Shown: positions 1 through 4,202, counted from the stretch's first letter. The stretch: 6,482 bases of DNA from CAZZBK01 sp964652155 (GCA_964652155.1 CAZZBK010000223.1:1-6482); one strand, 5' to 3'. The notes: generated by a model not told the origin, from the letters alone. Program-made: numbers and translations.

Positions 1-42
1 GACGAAGCCGCGAAGCGCATTCGCGAACACATTCAGCTTTGA
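1..42 (+). CDS. C-terminal end of an unidentified small protein (partial)
   Basis: An open frame enters from the left edge and ends at TGA 40-42, giving the last 13 residues DEAAKRIREHIQL. This tail is charged and helix-like. The next gene starts 15 bases downstream with a GGAGG ribosome binding site, the same tight spacing seen in the plus-strand operon at 1450-3752, so this is probably another gene of that small-gene type. Too little is present to name a function. Confidence 0.6.
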   Translation, partial: DEAAKRIREHIQL

Positions 43-57
43 GATGGAGGCCCCGAA

Positions 58-279
58 ATGATGACGCTAGCCGACACAGATCGGGAGATGATCGCCGGCT
101 ATTGGGACGGTCTGAACGGCGAGCCTGAGCCCGGCGCGAACAGGTCCCACAGCTATCGGCACGGCTGGCGGAACGGGCGTGACGATCGCAACAAGTCACC
201 TCGATACGCCACGTCGTACATCCGCGTCTCCTATGATTGCTTCGGCCACACGAACCCGACCGGGTCTGGCGTGCGATAA
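58..279 (+). CDS. Small Rmf/CrpP-like phage protein, possibly with a composite C-terminus
   Basis: The product has 73 residues. The ATG at 58 is preceded by GGAGG at 46-50 with 7 bases of spacing; a second ATG follows directly at 61. The N-terminal 44 residues hold a YWDGLNGEPEPG segment followed by a GWRNGRDD segment (around residues 37-43). This resembles short proteins of the ribosome modulation factor / CrpP type, in which a G-rich turn leads into a W/G/R helix. That link rests on a remembered pattern and is weak. From about residue 45 on the sequence loses this character. The last 16 codons run antisense through the end of the convergent gene at 231-425, so the tail may be read-through rather than conserved protein. 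The original gene may have been shorter and its end replaced when the minus-strand genes arrived. Start and reading frame are fairly secure; function is not. Confidence 0.6.
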   Translation: MMTLADTDREMIAGYWDGLNGEPEPGANRSHSYRHGWRNGRDDRNKSPRYATSYIRVSYDCFGHTNPTGSGVR

Positions 280-425
280 ATTTTGCGGCCTTCCGCGTCC
301 AGCAATCCGGTATCCACGGGGTCGCTCACGACTGCTTGCGGGTACGGAAGCTGCGGATTGACCGGCTGCAAATCCCACCAAAATGCTCGCGGAGTCTCTG
401 CGCGGCCCGTCACATACCTCGCCAT
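231..425 (-). CDS. Small hypothetical protein, third gene of the leftward trio
   Basis: The product has 64 residues from the ATG at 425-423, ending at TAG 233-231. GGGAG lies 9 bases upstream of this ATG. An in-frame TTG six bases earlier (431) would leave only about 3 bases of spacing, so the ATG is preferred. The protein is short and rich in Pro and aromatic residues, with FWWDLQP near residue 15, DTGLLDAEGRKIYR around residues 38-51 and PDPVGFVW near the end. There is no membrane segment or signal peptide. The style is that of many small uncharacterised phage proteins; I recognise no named domain. It starts 14 bases after the gene at 440-769 ends, so the two are probably co-transcribed and co-translated. 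Its 3' end overlaps the convergent plus-strand gene by 49 bases. Confidence 0.65.
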   Translation of the reverse strand: MARYVTGRAETPRAFWWDLQPVNPQLPYPQAVVSDPVDTGLLDAEGRKIYRTPDPVGFVWPKQS

Positions 426-439
426 CGTCAATCGCTCCC

Positions 440-769
440 TTAATCAGCAGCGCGAAGCTGCGTTGTGTACGTCGCGCCTTGCTGGCGCGCCTTGGTGATG
501 ATGGCCGGATAGCCTTCGCCTTTCCGACGCAAGACGATGGCGTCACGCCATGGCCCCACGCTTGCGATTGCCATCCTGCGATCCGCGATCCACGCACGCC
601 CAGCTTTGCTCACGCTTCGCAACTTGGCGACATCCGCCTTGATGCTGGCCTCTGTCGGGAGCCGTTTGCGGAATGCGTCGGTGAACCATTCCGGCTTGTA
701 GGTGTACTCGCGCAGGAACGCATCGCGCACCCAACTGTCGGTCAAAAATCCTGGCGGTGGGACGGCCAT
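440..769 (-). CDS. Hypothetical protein, second gene of the leftward trio
   Basis: The product has 109 residues from the ATG at 769-767, with AGGAG 6 bases upstream. That AGGAG overlaps the TAG stop of the preceding gene (781-779), which suggests translational coupling. The protein opens with a Pro-rich MAVPPPGF stretch, then a WVRDAFLREYTYKPEWF segment with several aromatics. A basic helical middle follows (about residues 41-65), then GPWRDAIVLRRKGEGY around residues 72-87, and it ends in a polar tail. No transmembrane helix, signal peptide or cysteine pair is visible. I do not recognise the family. The high basic content is compatible with nucleic-acid binding, but that is only a possibility. 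It sits between the recombinase-like gene and the 64-residue gene, and all three should be read from the promoter near 1377-1405. Confidence 0.7.
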   Translation of the reverse strand: MAVPPPGFLTDSWVRDAFLREYTYKPEWFTDAFRKRLPTEASIKADVAKLRSVSKAGRAWIADRRMAIASVGPWRDAIVLRRKGEGYPAIITKARQQGATYTTQLRAAD

Positions 770-778
770 GCTTCGCTC

Positions 779-1369
779 CTATTTTCCCCGGCCACTCGGG
801 CCAAATCCCAACGCCTTGTCGTAGCAGCGTGATAGCGTCCACTTTGGCACCTTGCGCTTGATCGCCTTCAACGCGGCGCCGTTCGTCTTGTGCCGAAGGT
901 CGAACCACTCGCGCCGCGCAAACTCAATATCAGCGGCTGAAAACGCAACCGGCGGACGCCCCGGCACGTCACGCTTTCGAGGCGTCCGCCCGGAGTGCGT
1001 GATCTTCTCTATTGCATCAAGCAGCATATCATCACGCTCGGCCGGTATCCACGAGCGGCGGCCAGTGTCCACTTCAATAATAGACGCGCCTTTGGCCTCG
1101 ATGTTGCGAAGTCCGCTCCACAACGCCACGCGCGGGCGGTCGCTCGTCTTTGCCTTCGGCGGCGCAAGCAGATGCAATTGTGTGACCGCCACGACGTCAC
1201 CCGATCGCAGCGCTCGGATCATGCCCGACAGGCTCGCGCCGTCCTCGCCTTCCGTGTAGATGTTGCCATCGGACAGGCCGTGGTCGCGCAGCTTCGCCGC
1301 CTGCAGGTGCCCCGGCACTCGAGGCAGGTGGCGGACATAGCCGCGCATCTTGTTGGTAACTTTGACCAT
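779..1369 (-). CDS. Catalytically inactive serine-recombinase-like DNA-binding protein
   Basis: The product has 196 residues from the ATG at 1369-1367. Residues 9-105 read like a resolvase/invertase N-terminal domain: RGYVR at the start (R13 matching the family's first catalytic Arg), a LRSGDVVAV strand at 54-62, and a GASIIEVDTGR strand at 94-104. The active site is gone: the nucleophilic Ser position of the YxRxS motif is Leu15, and the usual LDRLxR motif is LHLLAP at 65-70, so Asp and both Arg are replaced. A basic linker with GRPP (137-140) leads into a helix-turn-helix-like end, with KWTLSRCY at 176-183 and a GPSGRGK tail. GRP before an HTH is typical of Hin-like invertases. No Shine-Dalgarno precedes the ATG, and a nearby promoter would make the message leaderless. 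An upstream in-frame TTG at 1405 also lacks a ribosome site and coincides with the -35 box, so I reject it. The fold call is by motif reading; loss of recombination is inferred from the residues. It probably acts as a repressor or architectural DNA binder. Confidence 0.65.
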   Translation of the reverse strand: MVKVTNKMRGYVRHLPRVPGHLQAAKLRDHGLSDGNIYTEGEDGASLSGMIRALRSGDVVAVTQLHLLAPPKAKTSDRPRVALWSGLRNIEAKGASIIEVDTGRRSWIPAERDDMLLDAIEKITHSGRTPRKRDVPGRPPVAFSAADIEFARREWFDLRHKTNGAALKAIKRKVPKWTLSRCYDKALGFGPSGRGK

Positions 1370-1376
1370 GGTTTTC

Positions 1377-1405
1377 AAAATGCACGAACGGCATTGCAAA
1401 GTCAA
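1377..1405 (-). promoter_or_regulatory. Leftward sigma70-like promoter for the recombinase-like trio
   Basis: On the minus strand TTGACT (1405-1400) matches the -35 consensus at five of six bases. A 17-base spacer separates it from CATTTT (1382-1377), a weak -10 with three of six matches. Transcription would start close to 1370, at or next to the ATG at 1369, giving a leaderless message. The promoter overlaps the rightward promoter, and the two should interfere. Confidence 0.45.
1379..1395. promoter_or_regulatory. Candidate operator: AATGC-N7-GCATT dyad
   Basis: AATGC at 1379-1383 and GCATT at 1391-1395 form a perfect inverted repeat with 5-base arms and a 7-base centre. The left arm overlaps the -10 box of the leftward promoter and the right arm overlaps the -35 box of the rightward promoter, so a dimer bound here could block both. 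The recombinase-like protein encoded next door is the obvious candidate ligand, but this is inference. Arms of five bases can arise by chance; the placement is what makes it notable. Confidence 0.4.
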
Positions 1406-1422
1406 GGCGATGAGCGTATATT
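1394..1422 (+). promoter_or_regulatory. Rightward sigma70-like promoter for the small-gene operon
   Basis: TTGCAA (1394-1399) and TATATT (1417-1422) are separated by exactly 17 bases, each close to the sigma70 consensus. The expected start near 1429 leaves a leader of about 20 bases before the ATG at 1450, with room for the purine-rich ribosome site. No other convincing promoter is visible before 3752, so this one probably serves the whole plus-strand operon. Confidence 0.6.
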
Positions 1423-1449
1423 GTCCTCACCGAACACGGGAGAGGTGGC

Positions 1450-1650
1450 ATGATCAGCATTTACATCATCAAGTCGGACCAGGGCGATGGCGGCTGGTCG
1501 GCGCACGATCGCGACGAAGAAGACGCTGACGGGATCGCGCCAGCCTTGGCCTACGGTGTTGCCAAGTGGGACGAAGCTCGCGACGATTACGACTGGCCGA
1601 CGCCGGCCATGGTTGCCGGCCTGATCGACGCCAACAAGATTGCTCAATGA
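1450..1650 (+). CDS. Small acidic hypothetical protein, first gene of the rightward operon
   Basis: The product has 66 residues. The ATG at 1450 follows a GGGAGAGG ribosome site. Unlike the later genes of this strand it lacks the GGCC-type junction sequence, fitting its position directly behind the promoter. The protein begins with a strand-like MISIYIIKSD, followed by an acidic middle (HDRDEEDADG, residues 19-28) and a WDEARDDYDW stretch around residues 40-49. There is no membrane segment or signal. I recognise no family. The strong negative charge is the only distinctive trait; charge-mimic or inhibitor roles are known for some acidic phage proteins, but nothing here demonstrates one. Its stop TGA (1648-1650) is part of the ribosome site of the next gene, so translation is probably coupled. 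Confidence 0.7.
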   Translation: MISIYIIKSDQGDGGWSAHDRDEEDADGIAPALAYGVAKWDEARDDYDWPTPAMVAGLIDANKIAQ

Positions 1651-1658
1651 GGGCCGCC

Positions 1659-1916
1659 ATGAAGGTTCACAACGTCAAATCGATCCAGCCGCACTTCGAT
1701 GACGTGGCGTCCGGCCGCAAGACGGCGGAGCTTCGAATCGACGACCGCAATTATCAGGTTGGCGATCTTCTGCGGCAGCACGAGTACGTTGCCGGCAAGA
1801 TGACTGGCAACGTCGTGGCGCACGAGATTACACACAAGATGAGCGGCGGGCCGTGGCTGGCTGACGGCTACTGCATGCTGAGCCTTGCGCGCATTCCGCA
1901 TGAAGTCACCTACTGA
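1659..1916 (+). CDS. ASCH/PUA-like DUF3850 family protein
   Basis: The product has 85 residues. It matches the compact DUF3850 pattern: an N-terminal strand (MKVHNVKS), then PHFDDVASGRKTAELR at residues 11-26, DDRNYQVGD at 28-36, and an EYVAGKMTGNVV segment giving the next strands. The GRKTAELR and DRxxxVGD signatures are characteristic of this ASCH-like fold, which is related to PUA domains and thought to bind RNA or modified nucleotides. The exact function is unknown. I chose the ATG at 1659 because TGAGGG (1648-1653) lies 5 bases upstream. An in-frame ATG at 1647 overlaps the previous stop as ATGA and would add four residues. The neighbouring MazG-like gene suggests a shared nucleotide-handling theme. 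Phage genomes often carry DUF3850 genes in small-gene arrays like this one. Confidence 0.8.
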   Translation: MKVHNVKSIQPHFDDVASGRKTAELRIDDRNYQVGDLLRQHEYVAGKMTGNVVAHEITHKMSGGPWLADGYCMLSLARIPHEVTY

Positions 1917-1929
1917 ACAACAGGGGCCA
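1914..1929 (+). repeat. Junction module copy 1 (stop plus ribosome site)
   Basis: TGAACAACAGGGGCCA contains the stop of the DUF3850 gene and the ribosome site of the MazG-like gene. It fits the shared pattern TGAACA-N-CA-RRGG-YC seen at five gene junctions on this strand. The last G of the purine run is 8 bases before the ATG at 1935. Confidence 0.65.
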
Positions 1930-1934
1930 CGCAC

Positions 1935-2318
1935 ATGGGTTACATGACTGACGGTGTGACGTTCAACGTACTGCGCGGCGCCAATGTGCGGCGCCAGCAA
2001 GAGTGGCCGGGCAACGAGCACGCTGACGTGGCGTTCCGCGCCATCGAGCTTGCCGGCGAGGCCGGCGAAGTGGCCGAAGCCGTCAAGAAATTCCTGCGAG
2101 CCGAGCGCGGGATCAAGGGCAGCACAGCGACCCGCGAGGATGTTGCATCGGAGATGGGTGACCTGCTTGTCGCGCTCGATCTTTTGGCGAACCAGATGGA
2201 CATCGATCTCGGCGAGGCCGTTCGCGCGAAGTTCAACCGCACGTCTGAAAAATACGGCATGCGGACTTACATTGGCAGCGACGGCGACTGGCATTTAAAG
2301 CCGGTCGCGGCAGAGTGA
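1935..2318 (+). CDS. MazG-like nucleotide pyrophosphohydrolase
   Basis: The product has 127 residues, a usual size for a single-domain MazG-type enzyme. This all-alpha family hydrolyses nucleoside triphosphates to monophosphate and pyrophosphate using Mg2+ held by carboxylates. The signature is visible: IELAGEAGEVAEAVKK at residues 37-52 supplies the ExxE pair (E42/E45, with E48), and EMGDLLVALD at 73-82 supplies the ExxD pair (E73/D76). A following helix contains AVRAKFNRTSEKYG (95-108), the usual end of the fold. The ATG at 1935 has an AGGGG site 8 bases upstream. The last 19 residues extend beyond the core. In phages such enzymes may adjust nucleotide pools or remove alarmone or modified nucleotides; the substrate cannot be read from sequence. 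It is cytosolic and probably expressed early with its neighbours. Confidence 0.85.
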   Translation: MGYMTDGVTFNVLRGANVRRQQEWPGNEHADVAFRAIELAGEAGEVAEAVKKFLRAERGIKGSTATREDVASEMGDLLVALDLLANQMDIDLGEAVRAKFNRTSEKYGMRTYIGSDGDWHLKPVAAE

Positions 2319-2331
2319 ACATCAGAGGCCG
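2316..2331 (+). repeat. Junction module copy 2 (stop plus ribosome site)
   Basis: TGAACATCAGAGGCCG combines the stop of the MazG-like gene with the AGAGG ribosome site of the next gene. With 8 bases of spacing it points to the ATG at 2337 rather than the GTG at 2334, because the other copies have 7-8 bases of spacing. Confidence 0.7.
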
Positions 2332-2336
2332 CCGTG

Positions 2337-2639
2337 ATGCTGACGAAACGCGAACGCGAGTTCATTCGCCACGCGCTTGGGCTGTCGAACCCGGATAGCC
2401 GTGGCGTTGCGTATCGCAACTACTACTATGCCGGCGGTGACGACGTTGCAGTCGGCCAAGGATTGGTGGCGAAGGGGTTCGCGGTCCATTACCCGCCCGT
2501 CGTCAGCTATCAGCCCGACGACGCGTTCATGATCACAACGGCAGGCTTTGAGGCCGCCAAGAACAAGGCCGAACGGCTCGACCGCGAAGAGGCCGAGCGC
2601 ATCAAGAAAGTAGACGCCAAAGCGGCCAAGGCCGCGTGA
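2337..2639 (+). CDS. Small phage protein with a Lys/Glu/Ala-rich tail
   Basis: The product has 100 residues from the ATG at 2337; the overlapping GTG at 2334 is possible but sits only 5 bases from AGAGG. The opening LTKREREFIRHALGL, then YRNYYYAGGDD (around residues 27-37), GQGLVAKGFAV and FMITTAGFEAA, resembles a recurrent class of short phage proteins that begin with an ERE-type helix, carry a YRN motif and end in a VT-G-A helix. The order of elements could make a small winged-helix-like fold, but that is conjecture. After residue 75 the sequence becomes a charged helix rich in K, E and A, probably an exposed tail. There is no membrane segment. Function unknown. Its stop is embedded in the next junction module. 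Confidence 0.7.
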   Translation: MLTKREREFIRHALGLSNPDSRGVAYRNYYYAGGDDVAVGQGLVAKGFAVHYPPVVSYQPDDAFMITTAGFEAAKNKAERLDREEAERIKKVDAKAAKAA

Positions 2640-2652
2640 ACATCAAGGGCCG
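2637..2652 (+). repeat. Junction module copy 3 (stop plus ribosome site)
   Basis: TGAACATCAAGGGCCG joins the stop at 2637-2639 to the AAGGG ribosome site, 7 bases before the ATG at 2657. Copies 3 and 4 also share GGGCTATG directly before and into the start codon, so identity here extends to the ATG itself. Confidence 0.7.
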
Positions 2653-2656
2653 GGCT

Positions 2657-2830
2657 ATGGACGACGACAAAGTAATTGAGGCGATGGCGCTGGCCATGTG
2701 CAATTCAATTCGCAAGGATAATGATCTGCCGCCGATGCGAAGCCTGGAAAAAGTGGAGCGGCCGGACCATTACAGGCGGCAAGCGCAAGCGGCACTTAAG
2801 GCATATCGCAGAGTGGCGCTAGGACATTGA
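2657..2830 (+). CDS. Very small helical phage protein
   Basis: The product has 57 residues. An in-frame GTG at 2636 would add seven residues translated from the junction module itself, so the ATG at 2657 behind AAGGG is preferred. The protein starts MDDDKVIEAMALAMC and ends YRRQAQAALKAYRRV. This is the plan of a common class of tiny phage proteins with an N-terminal IExxAxAxC helix, a variable polar middle and a C-terminal QAxAAL helix. Such genes are widespread in proteobacterial prophages and their role is not known. No motif for catalysis is present. The gene lies between two near-identical junction modules and so looks like an interchangeable cassette. Confidence 0.65.
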   Translation: MDDDKVIEAMALAMCNSIRKDNDLPPMRSLEKVERPDHYRRQAQAALKAYRRVALGH

Positions 2831-2843
2831 ACAGCAGAGGTCG
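2828..2843 (+). repeat. Junction module copy 4 (stop plus ribosome site)
   Basis: TGAACAGCAGAGGTCG joins the stop at 2828-2830 to an AGAGG site 7 bases before the ATG at 2848. It differs from copy 2 at only two of 16 positions. Confidence 0.7.
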
Positions 2844-2847
2844 GGCT

Positions 2848-3180
2848 ATGAGCAAGACGACGATAGACCTTCCGTTCTCGCCCGAGGACGTCGCCGCTGG
2901 CGAGCAGGCGACGATTTGGAAAGCGACGCTTGACCCGGAGCCCGGCATCGTCGGCATCGACATGCCGTTCGGGGCCGACATACTTTTCGCGCGAGAGCAA
3001 GGCGAGCATGTTGCTGTGTGGTTCCGGTGCGACCCGCGGCGGTCATCTGCCCCGCGAAAAATTGCGATGGTAGAAACAGGCAAGGCGGCTCCGTCGCAAC
3101 GCAGCGGCCGGTATATCGGCTCCGCCCTGTTCGGCGGCGGCGCCTACGTGCTGCACGTTTTCGAGCCCGTCAACTCCTGA
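2848..3180 (+). CDS. DUF7352-like phage protein
   Basis: The product has 110 residues from the ATG at 2848, 7 bases after AGAGG; an in-frame TTG at 2827 lies inside the previous gene and is rejected. The middle and end match a phage family that I recall as DUF7352: MPFGADILFAREQGEHVAVWF at about residues 38-58 (the family pattern is MP-x-GA-x-IL-xxx-Q, then a W-containing strand). After it come a DP stretch, IAMVETGKAAP (the family has an I-x-x-VGTG strand), YIGSALFGGGAYVLHVFE near the end (the family has YIGT and HVFE). The pattern order is convincing, though the family name is from memory. These proteins look like small all-beta domains and have no known function. No membrane segment is present. 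Position inside the accessory operon gives no further clue. Confidence 0.65.
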   Translation: MSKTTIDLPFSPEDVAAGEQATIWKATLDPEPGIVGIDMPFGADILFAREQGEHVAVWFRCDPRRSSAPRKIAMVETGKAAPSQRSGRYIGSALFGGGAYVLHVFEPVNS

Positions 3181-3193
3181 ACAACAGAGGCCG
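3178..3193 (+). repeat. Junction module copy 5 (stop plus ribosome site)
   Basis: TGAACAACAGAGGCCG joins the stop of the DUF7352-like gene to an AGAGG site 8 bases before the ATG at 3199. It differs from copy 2 by a single base. Confidence 0.7.
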
Positions 3194-3198
3194 CTACC

Positions 3199-3435
3199 AT
3201 GACCATGGCGCTTCACGTGGAATTTCGAAAGGCCGAGGCGGCGGCGCGCAACGTGTCGAGCGACCCGAAGGTTATTGCTGACATCTGCGGCCTTATAGCA
3301 AGGGCCGTTATCGACGAGCGCGAGGCATGCGCGGCGATTGCCGACAACTACGCTATTGGCGACCGCGACCGAAGCGCCAGCGTGCAGACGTCAACAGCAA
3401 CAGATATCGCTGTCGCCATTCGCAACCGCACATAA
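3199..3435 (+). CDS. Small phage protein with ERxACA motif (first of two)
   Basis: The product has 78 residues. The ATG at 3199 is 8 bases from AGAGG; a second in-frame ATG is at 3205. After a short N-terminal helix, residues 33-47 read IARAVIDEREACAAI, and the end reads IAVAIRNR (68-77). This is a familiar plan in small prophage proteins: a helix with EREACA, a short variable polar stretch, then an IAxAIRxR helix. I know of no assigned function. No membrane span is seen. The gene at 3447 repeats the ERxACA helix (IERDACANLI), so these two adjacent genes may be distant paralogues. The TAA stop at 3433-3435 also forms the beginning of the AAAGG ribosome site of that gene. Confidence 0.7.
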   Translation: MTMALHVEFRKAEAAARNVSSDPKVIADICGLIARAVIDEREACAAIADNYAIGDRDRSASVQTSTATDIAVAIRNRT

Positions 3436-3446
3436 AGGCCGCAAGC

Positions 3447-3752
3447 ATGGCATGGTTTCCATTTACGGCTGACGAGAGACGTAATTGCGAGGAGAAGATC
3501 AAGGTAACGTCGCCGGATTGGGCGGATGGCATCGCCACGCAGTGCATCAGTGATGGCGTCGGCGATGACGACACGATCCGCCTAATTGCAGCGGCGCTCC
3601 GGATCGAGCGAGATGCGTGCGCGAACCTAATTTCGTCCACTAAGCTGAATGACATCCTACTGGCCGCAGGAGAAATGTCACAGCAAGAACGACGCACAGT
3701 TATGGCTCTATTGCCGTGGCTGGCCGAACGTATTCGCAAGCGTGACTTGTAA
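3447..3752 (+). CDS. Small phage protein with ERxACA motif (second of two), last gene of the rightward operon
   Basis: The product has 101 residues from the ATG at 3447, 8 bases after AAAGG. Longer in-frame starts reaching back to 3327 would lie inside the preceding gene. The N-terminus (MAWFPFTADERRNCEEKI) is aromatic then charged. Residues 45-62 form a helix with LRIERDACANLI, related to the EREACA helix of the upstream neighbour. The last third (EMSQQERRTVMALLPWLAERIRKR) is a long amphipathic helix. There are two more cysteines at 14 and 33. No function is recognised. It ends 6 bases before the convergent lysis block, and no clear terminator hairpin lies in that gap. Confidence 0.65.
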   Translation: MAWFPFTADERRNCEEKIKVTSPDWADGIATQCISDGVGDDDTIRLIAAALRIERDACANLISSTKLNDILLAAGEMSQQERRTVMALLPWLAERIRKRDL

Positions 3753-3758
3753 CGGCAG

Positions 3759-4202
3759 CTATCGTTTTGTTGTCGTGTGCCATTTGCCGATTTCATCGGC
3801 CATTTTTTCGACGCGCGTCTCGACGCGATCCAGCCGCCCAGATGCGACATGGTTGAATGATTTTTGCTCGGCAACGAGACCTGCAAATTGACCAGTCGTA
3901 ACCCAAATAATCCCGCCGACTACCATCGAAAATAAAACCGCTATTGACGTGACGGTGCCTACTGTCTTGGAAAAATCGAACTGCGGTCGGGAATCTAGCT
4001 TTTCCAGCTTTGAGCCAAGATTGCTGATTGCCCCCGTCACCGCCTGAAACGATGAATGCATCTCACCCTGCATGGCCTTCAAGCCACTCTCAACACCCGT
4101 GACACGAGACGCGATATTGACGATCGCGGCATCATGATGGGCGAGTTGAGCGCTTAGATTGCCGGGCATGACCGGTCCAGGCGGAAGGGGAAACTGATCC
4201 AT
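3759..4202 (-). CDS. Coiled coil / membrane / coiled coil protein of the lysis block, holin-like candidate
   Basis: The product has 147 residues from the ATG at 4202; starting at the ATG at 4205 gives 148. GGAGG lies 6 bases before 4202 but only 3 before 4205, so 4202 is slightly preferred, although 4205 makes an ATGA overlap with the upstream gene. The protein has a Pro-rich start, a heptad-like helix (about residues 16-70), one strong transmembrane segment (about 81-110, with SIAVLFSMVVGGIIWV) and a charged C-terminal helix (RLDRVETRVEKMADEI). A coil followed by a membrane helix resembles XhlA-type phage haemolysin accessory proteins; the second coil after the membrane is less usual. Being last in the lysis block, it may be a holin, antiholin or accessory. 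No sequence motif proves this. Confidence 0.6.
   Translation of the reverse strand: MDQFPLPPGPVMPGNLSAQLAHHDAAIVNIASRVTGVESGLKAMQGEMHSSFQAVTGAISNLGSKLEKLDSRPQFDFSKTVGTVTSIAVLFSMVVGGIIWVTTGQFAGLVAEQKSFNHVASGRLDRVETRVEKMADEIGKWHTTTKR

Noticed and set aside
206..219. Short TACG...CGTA dyad just downstream of the leftward trio as a terminator
   Set aside because: The stem is only four bases and no T-run follows on the minus strand.
196..597. Minus-strand frame of 133 codons in another frame over the leftward trio
   Set aside because: It overlaps two better genes on the same strand and is Arg/Ser/Ala-rich without a ribosome site.
383..832. Open plus-strand frame of 149 codons opposite the leftward trio
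   Set aside because: It is antisense to genes with strong ribosome sites and coupled stops; it has no ribosome site and no domain pattern.
1367..1405. Upstream TTG start at 1405 for the recombinase-like gene
   Set aside because: The TTG is the first triplet of the -35 box, no ribosome site precedes it, and the extra residues do not fit the resolvase N-terminus.
1394..1440. Attachment site or recombination site for an active integrase
   Set aside because: No active integrase gene or direct repeat was seen; the nearby recombinase-like protein lacks its catalytic residues.
852..1453. Overlapping plus-strand open frames of 135 and 152 codons opposite the recombinase-like gene
   Set aside because: They are shadows of the 196-residue gene, which has family motifs; the longer one also runs through the promoter region.
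1644..2294. Open minus-strand frame of 216 codons opposite the DUF3850 and MazG-like genes
   Set aside because: It is antisense to two genes with clear family signatures, has no ribosome site and a composition (His/Val/Arg-rich) typical of a shadow frame in GC-rich DNA.
3353..3886. Open minus-strand frame of 177 codons across the operon end
   Set aside because: It crosses the ends of two convergent supported operons, overlaps three better genes and has a Ser/Arg-rich shadow composition.
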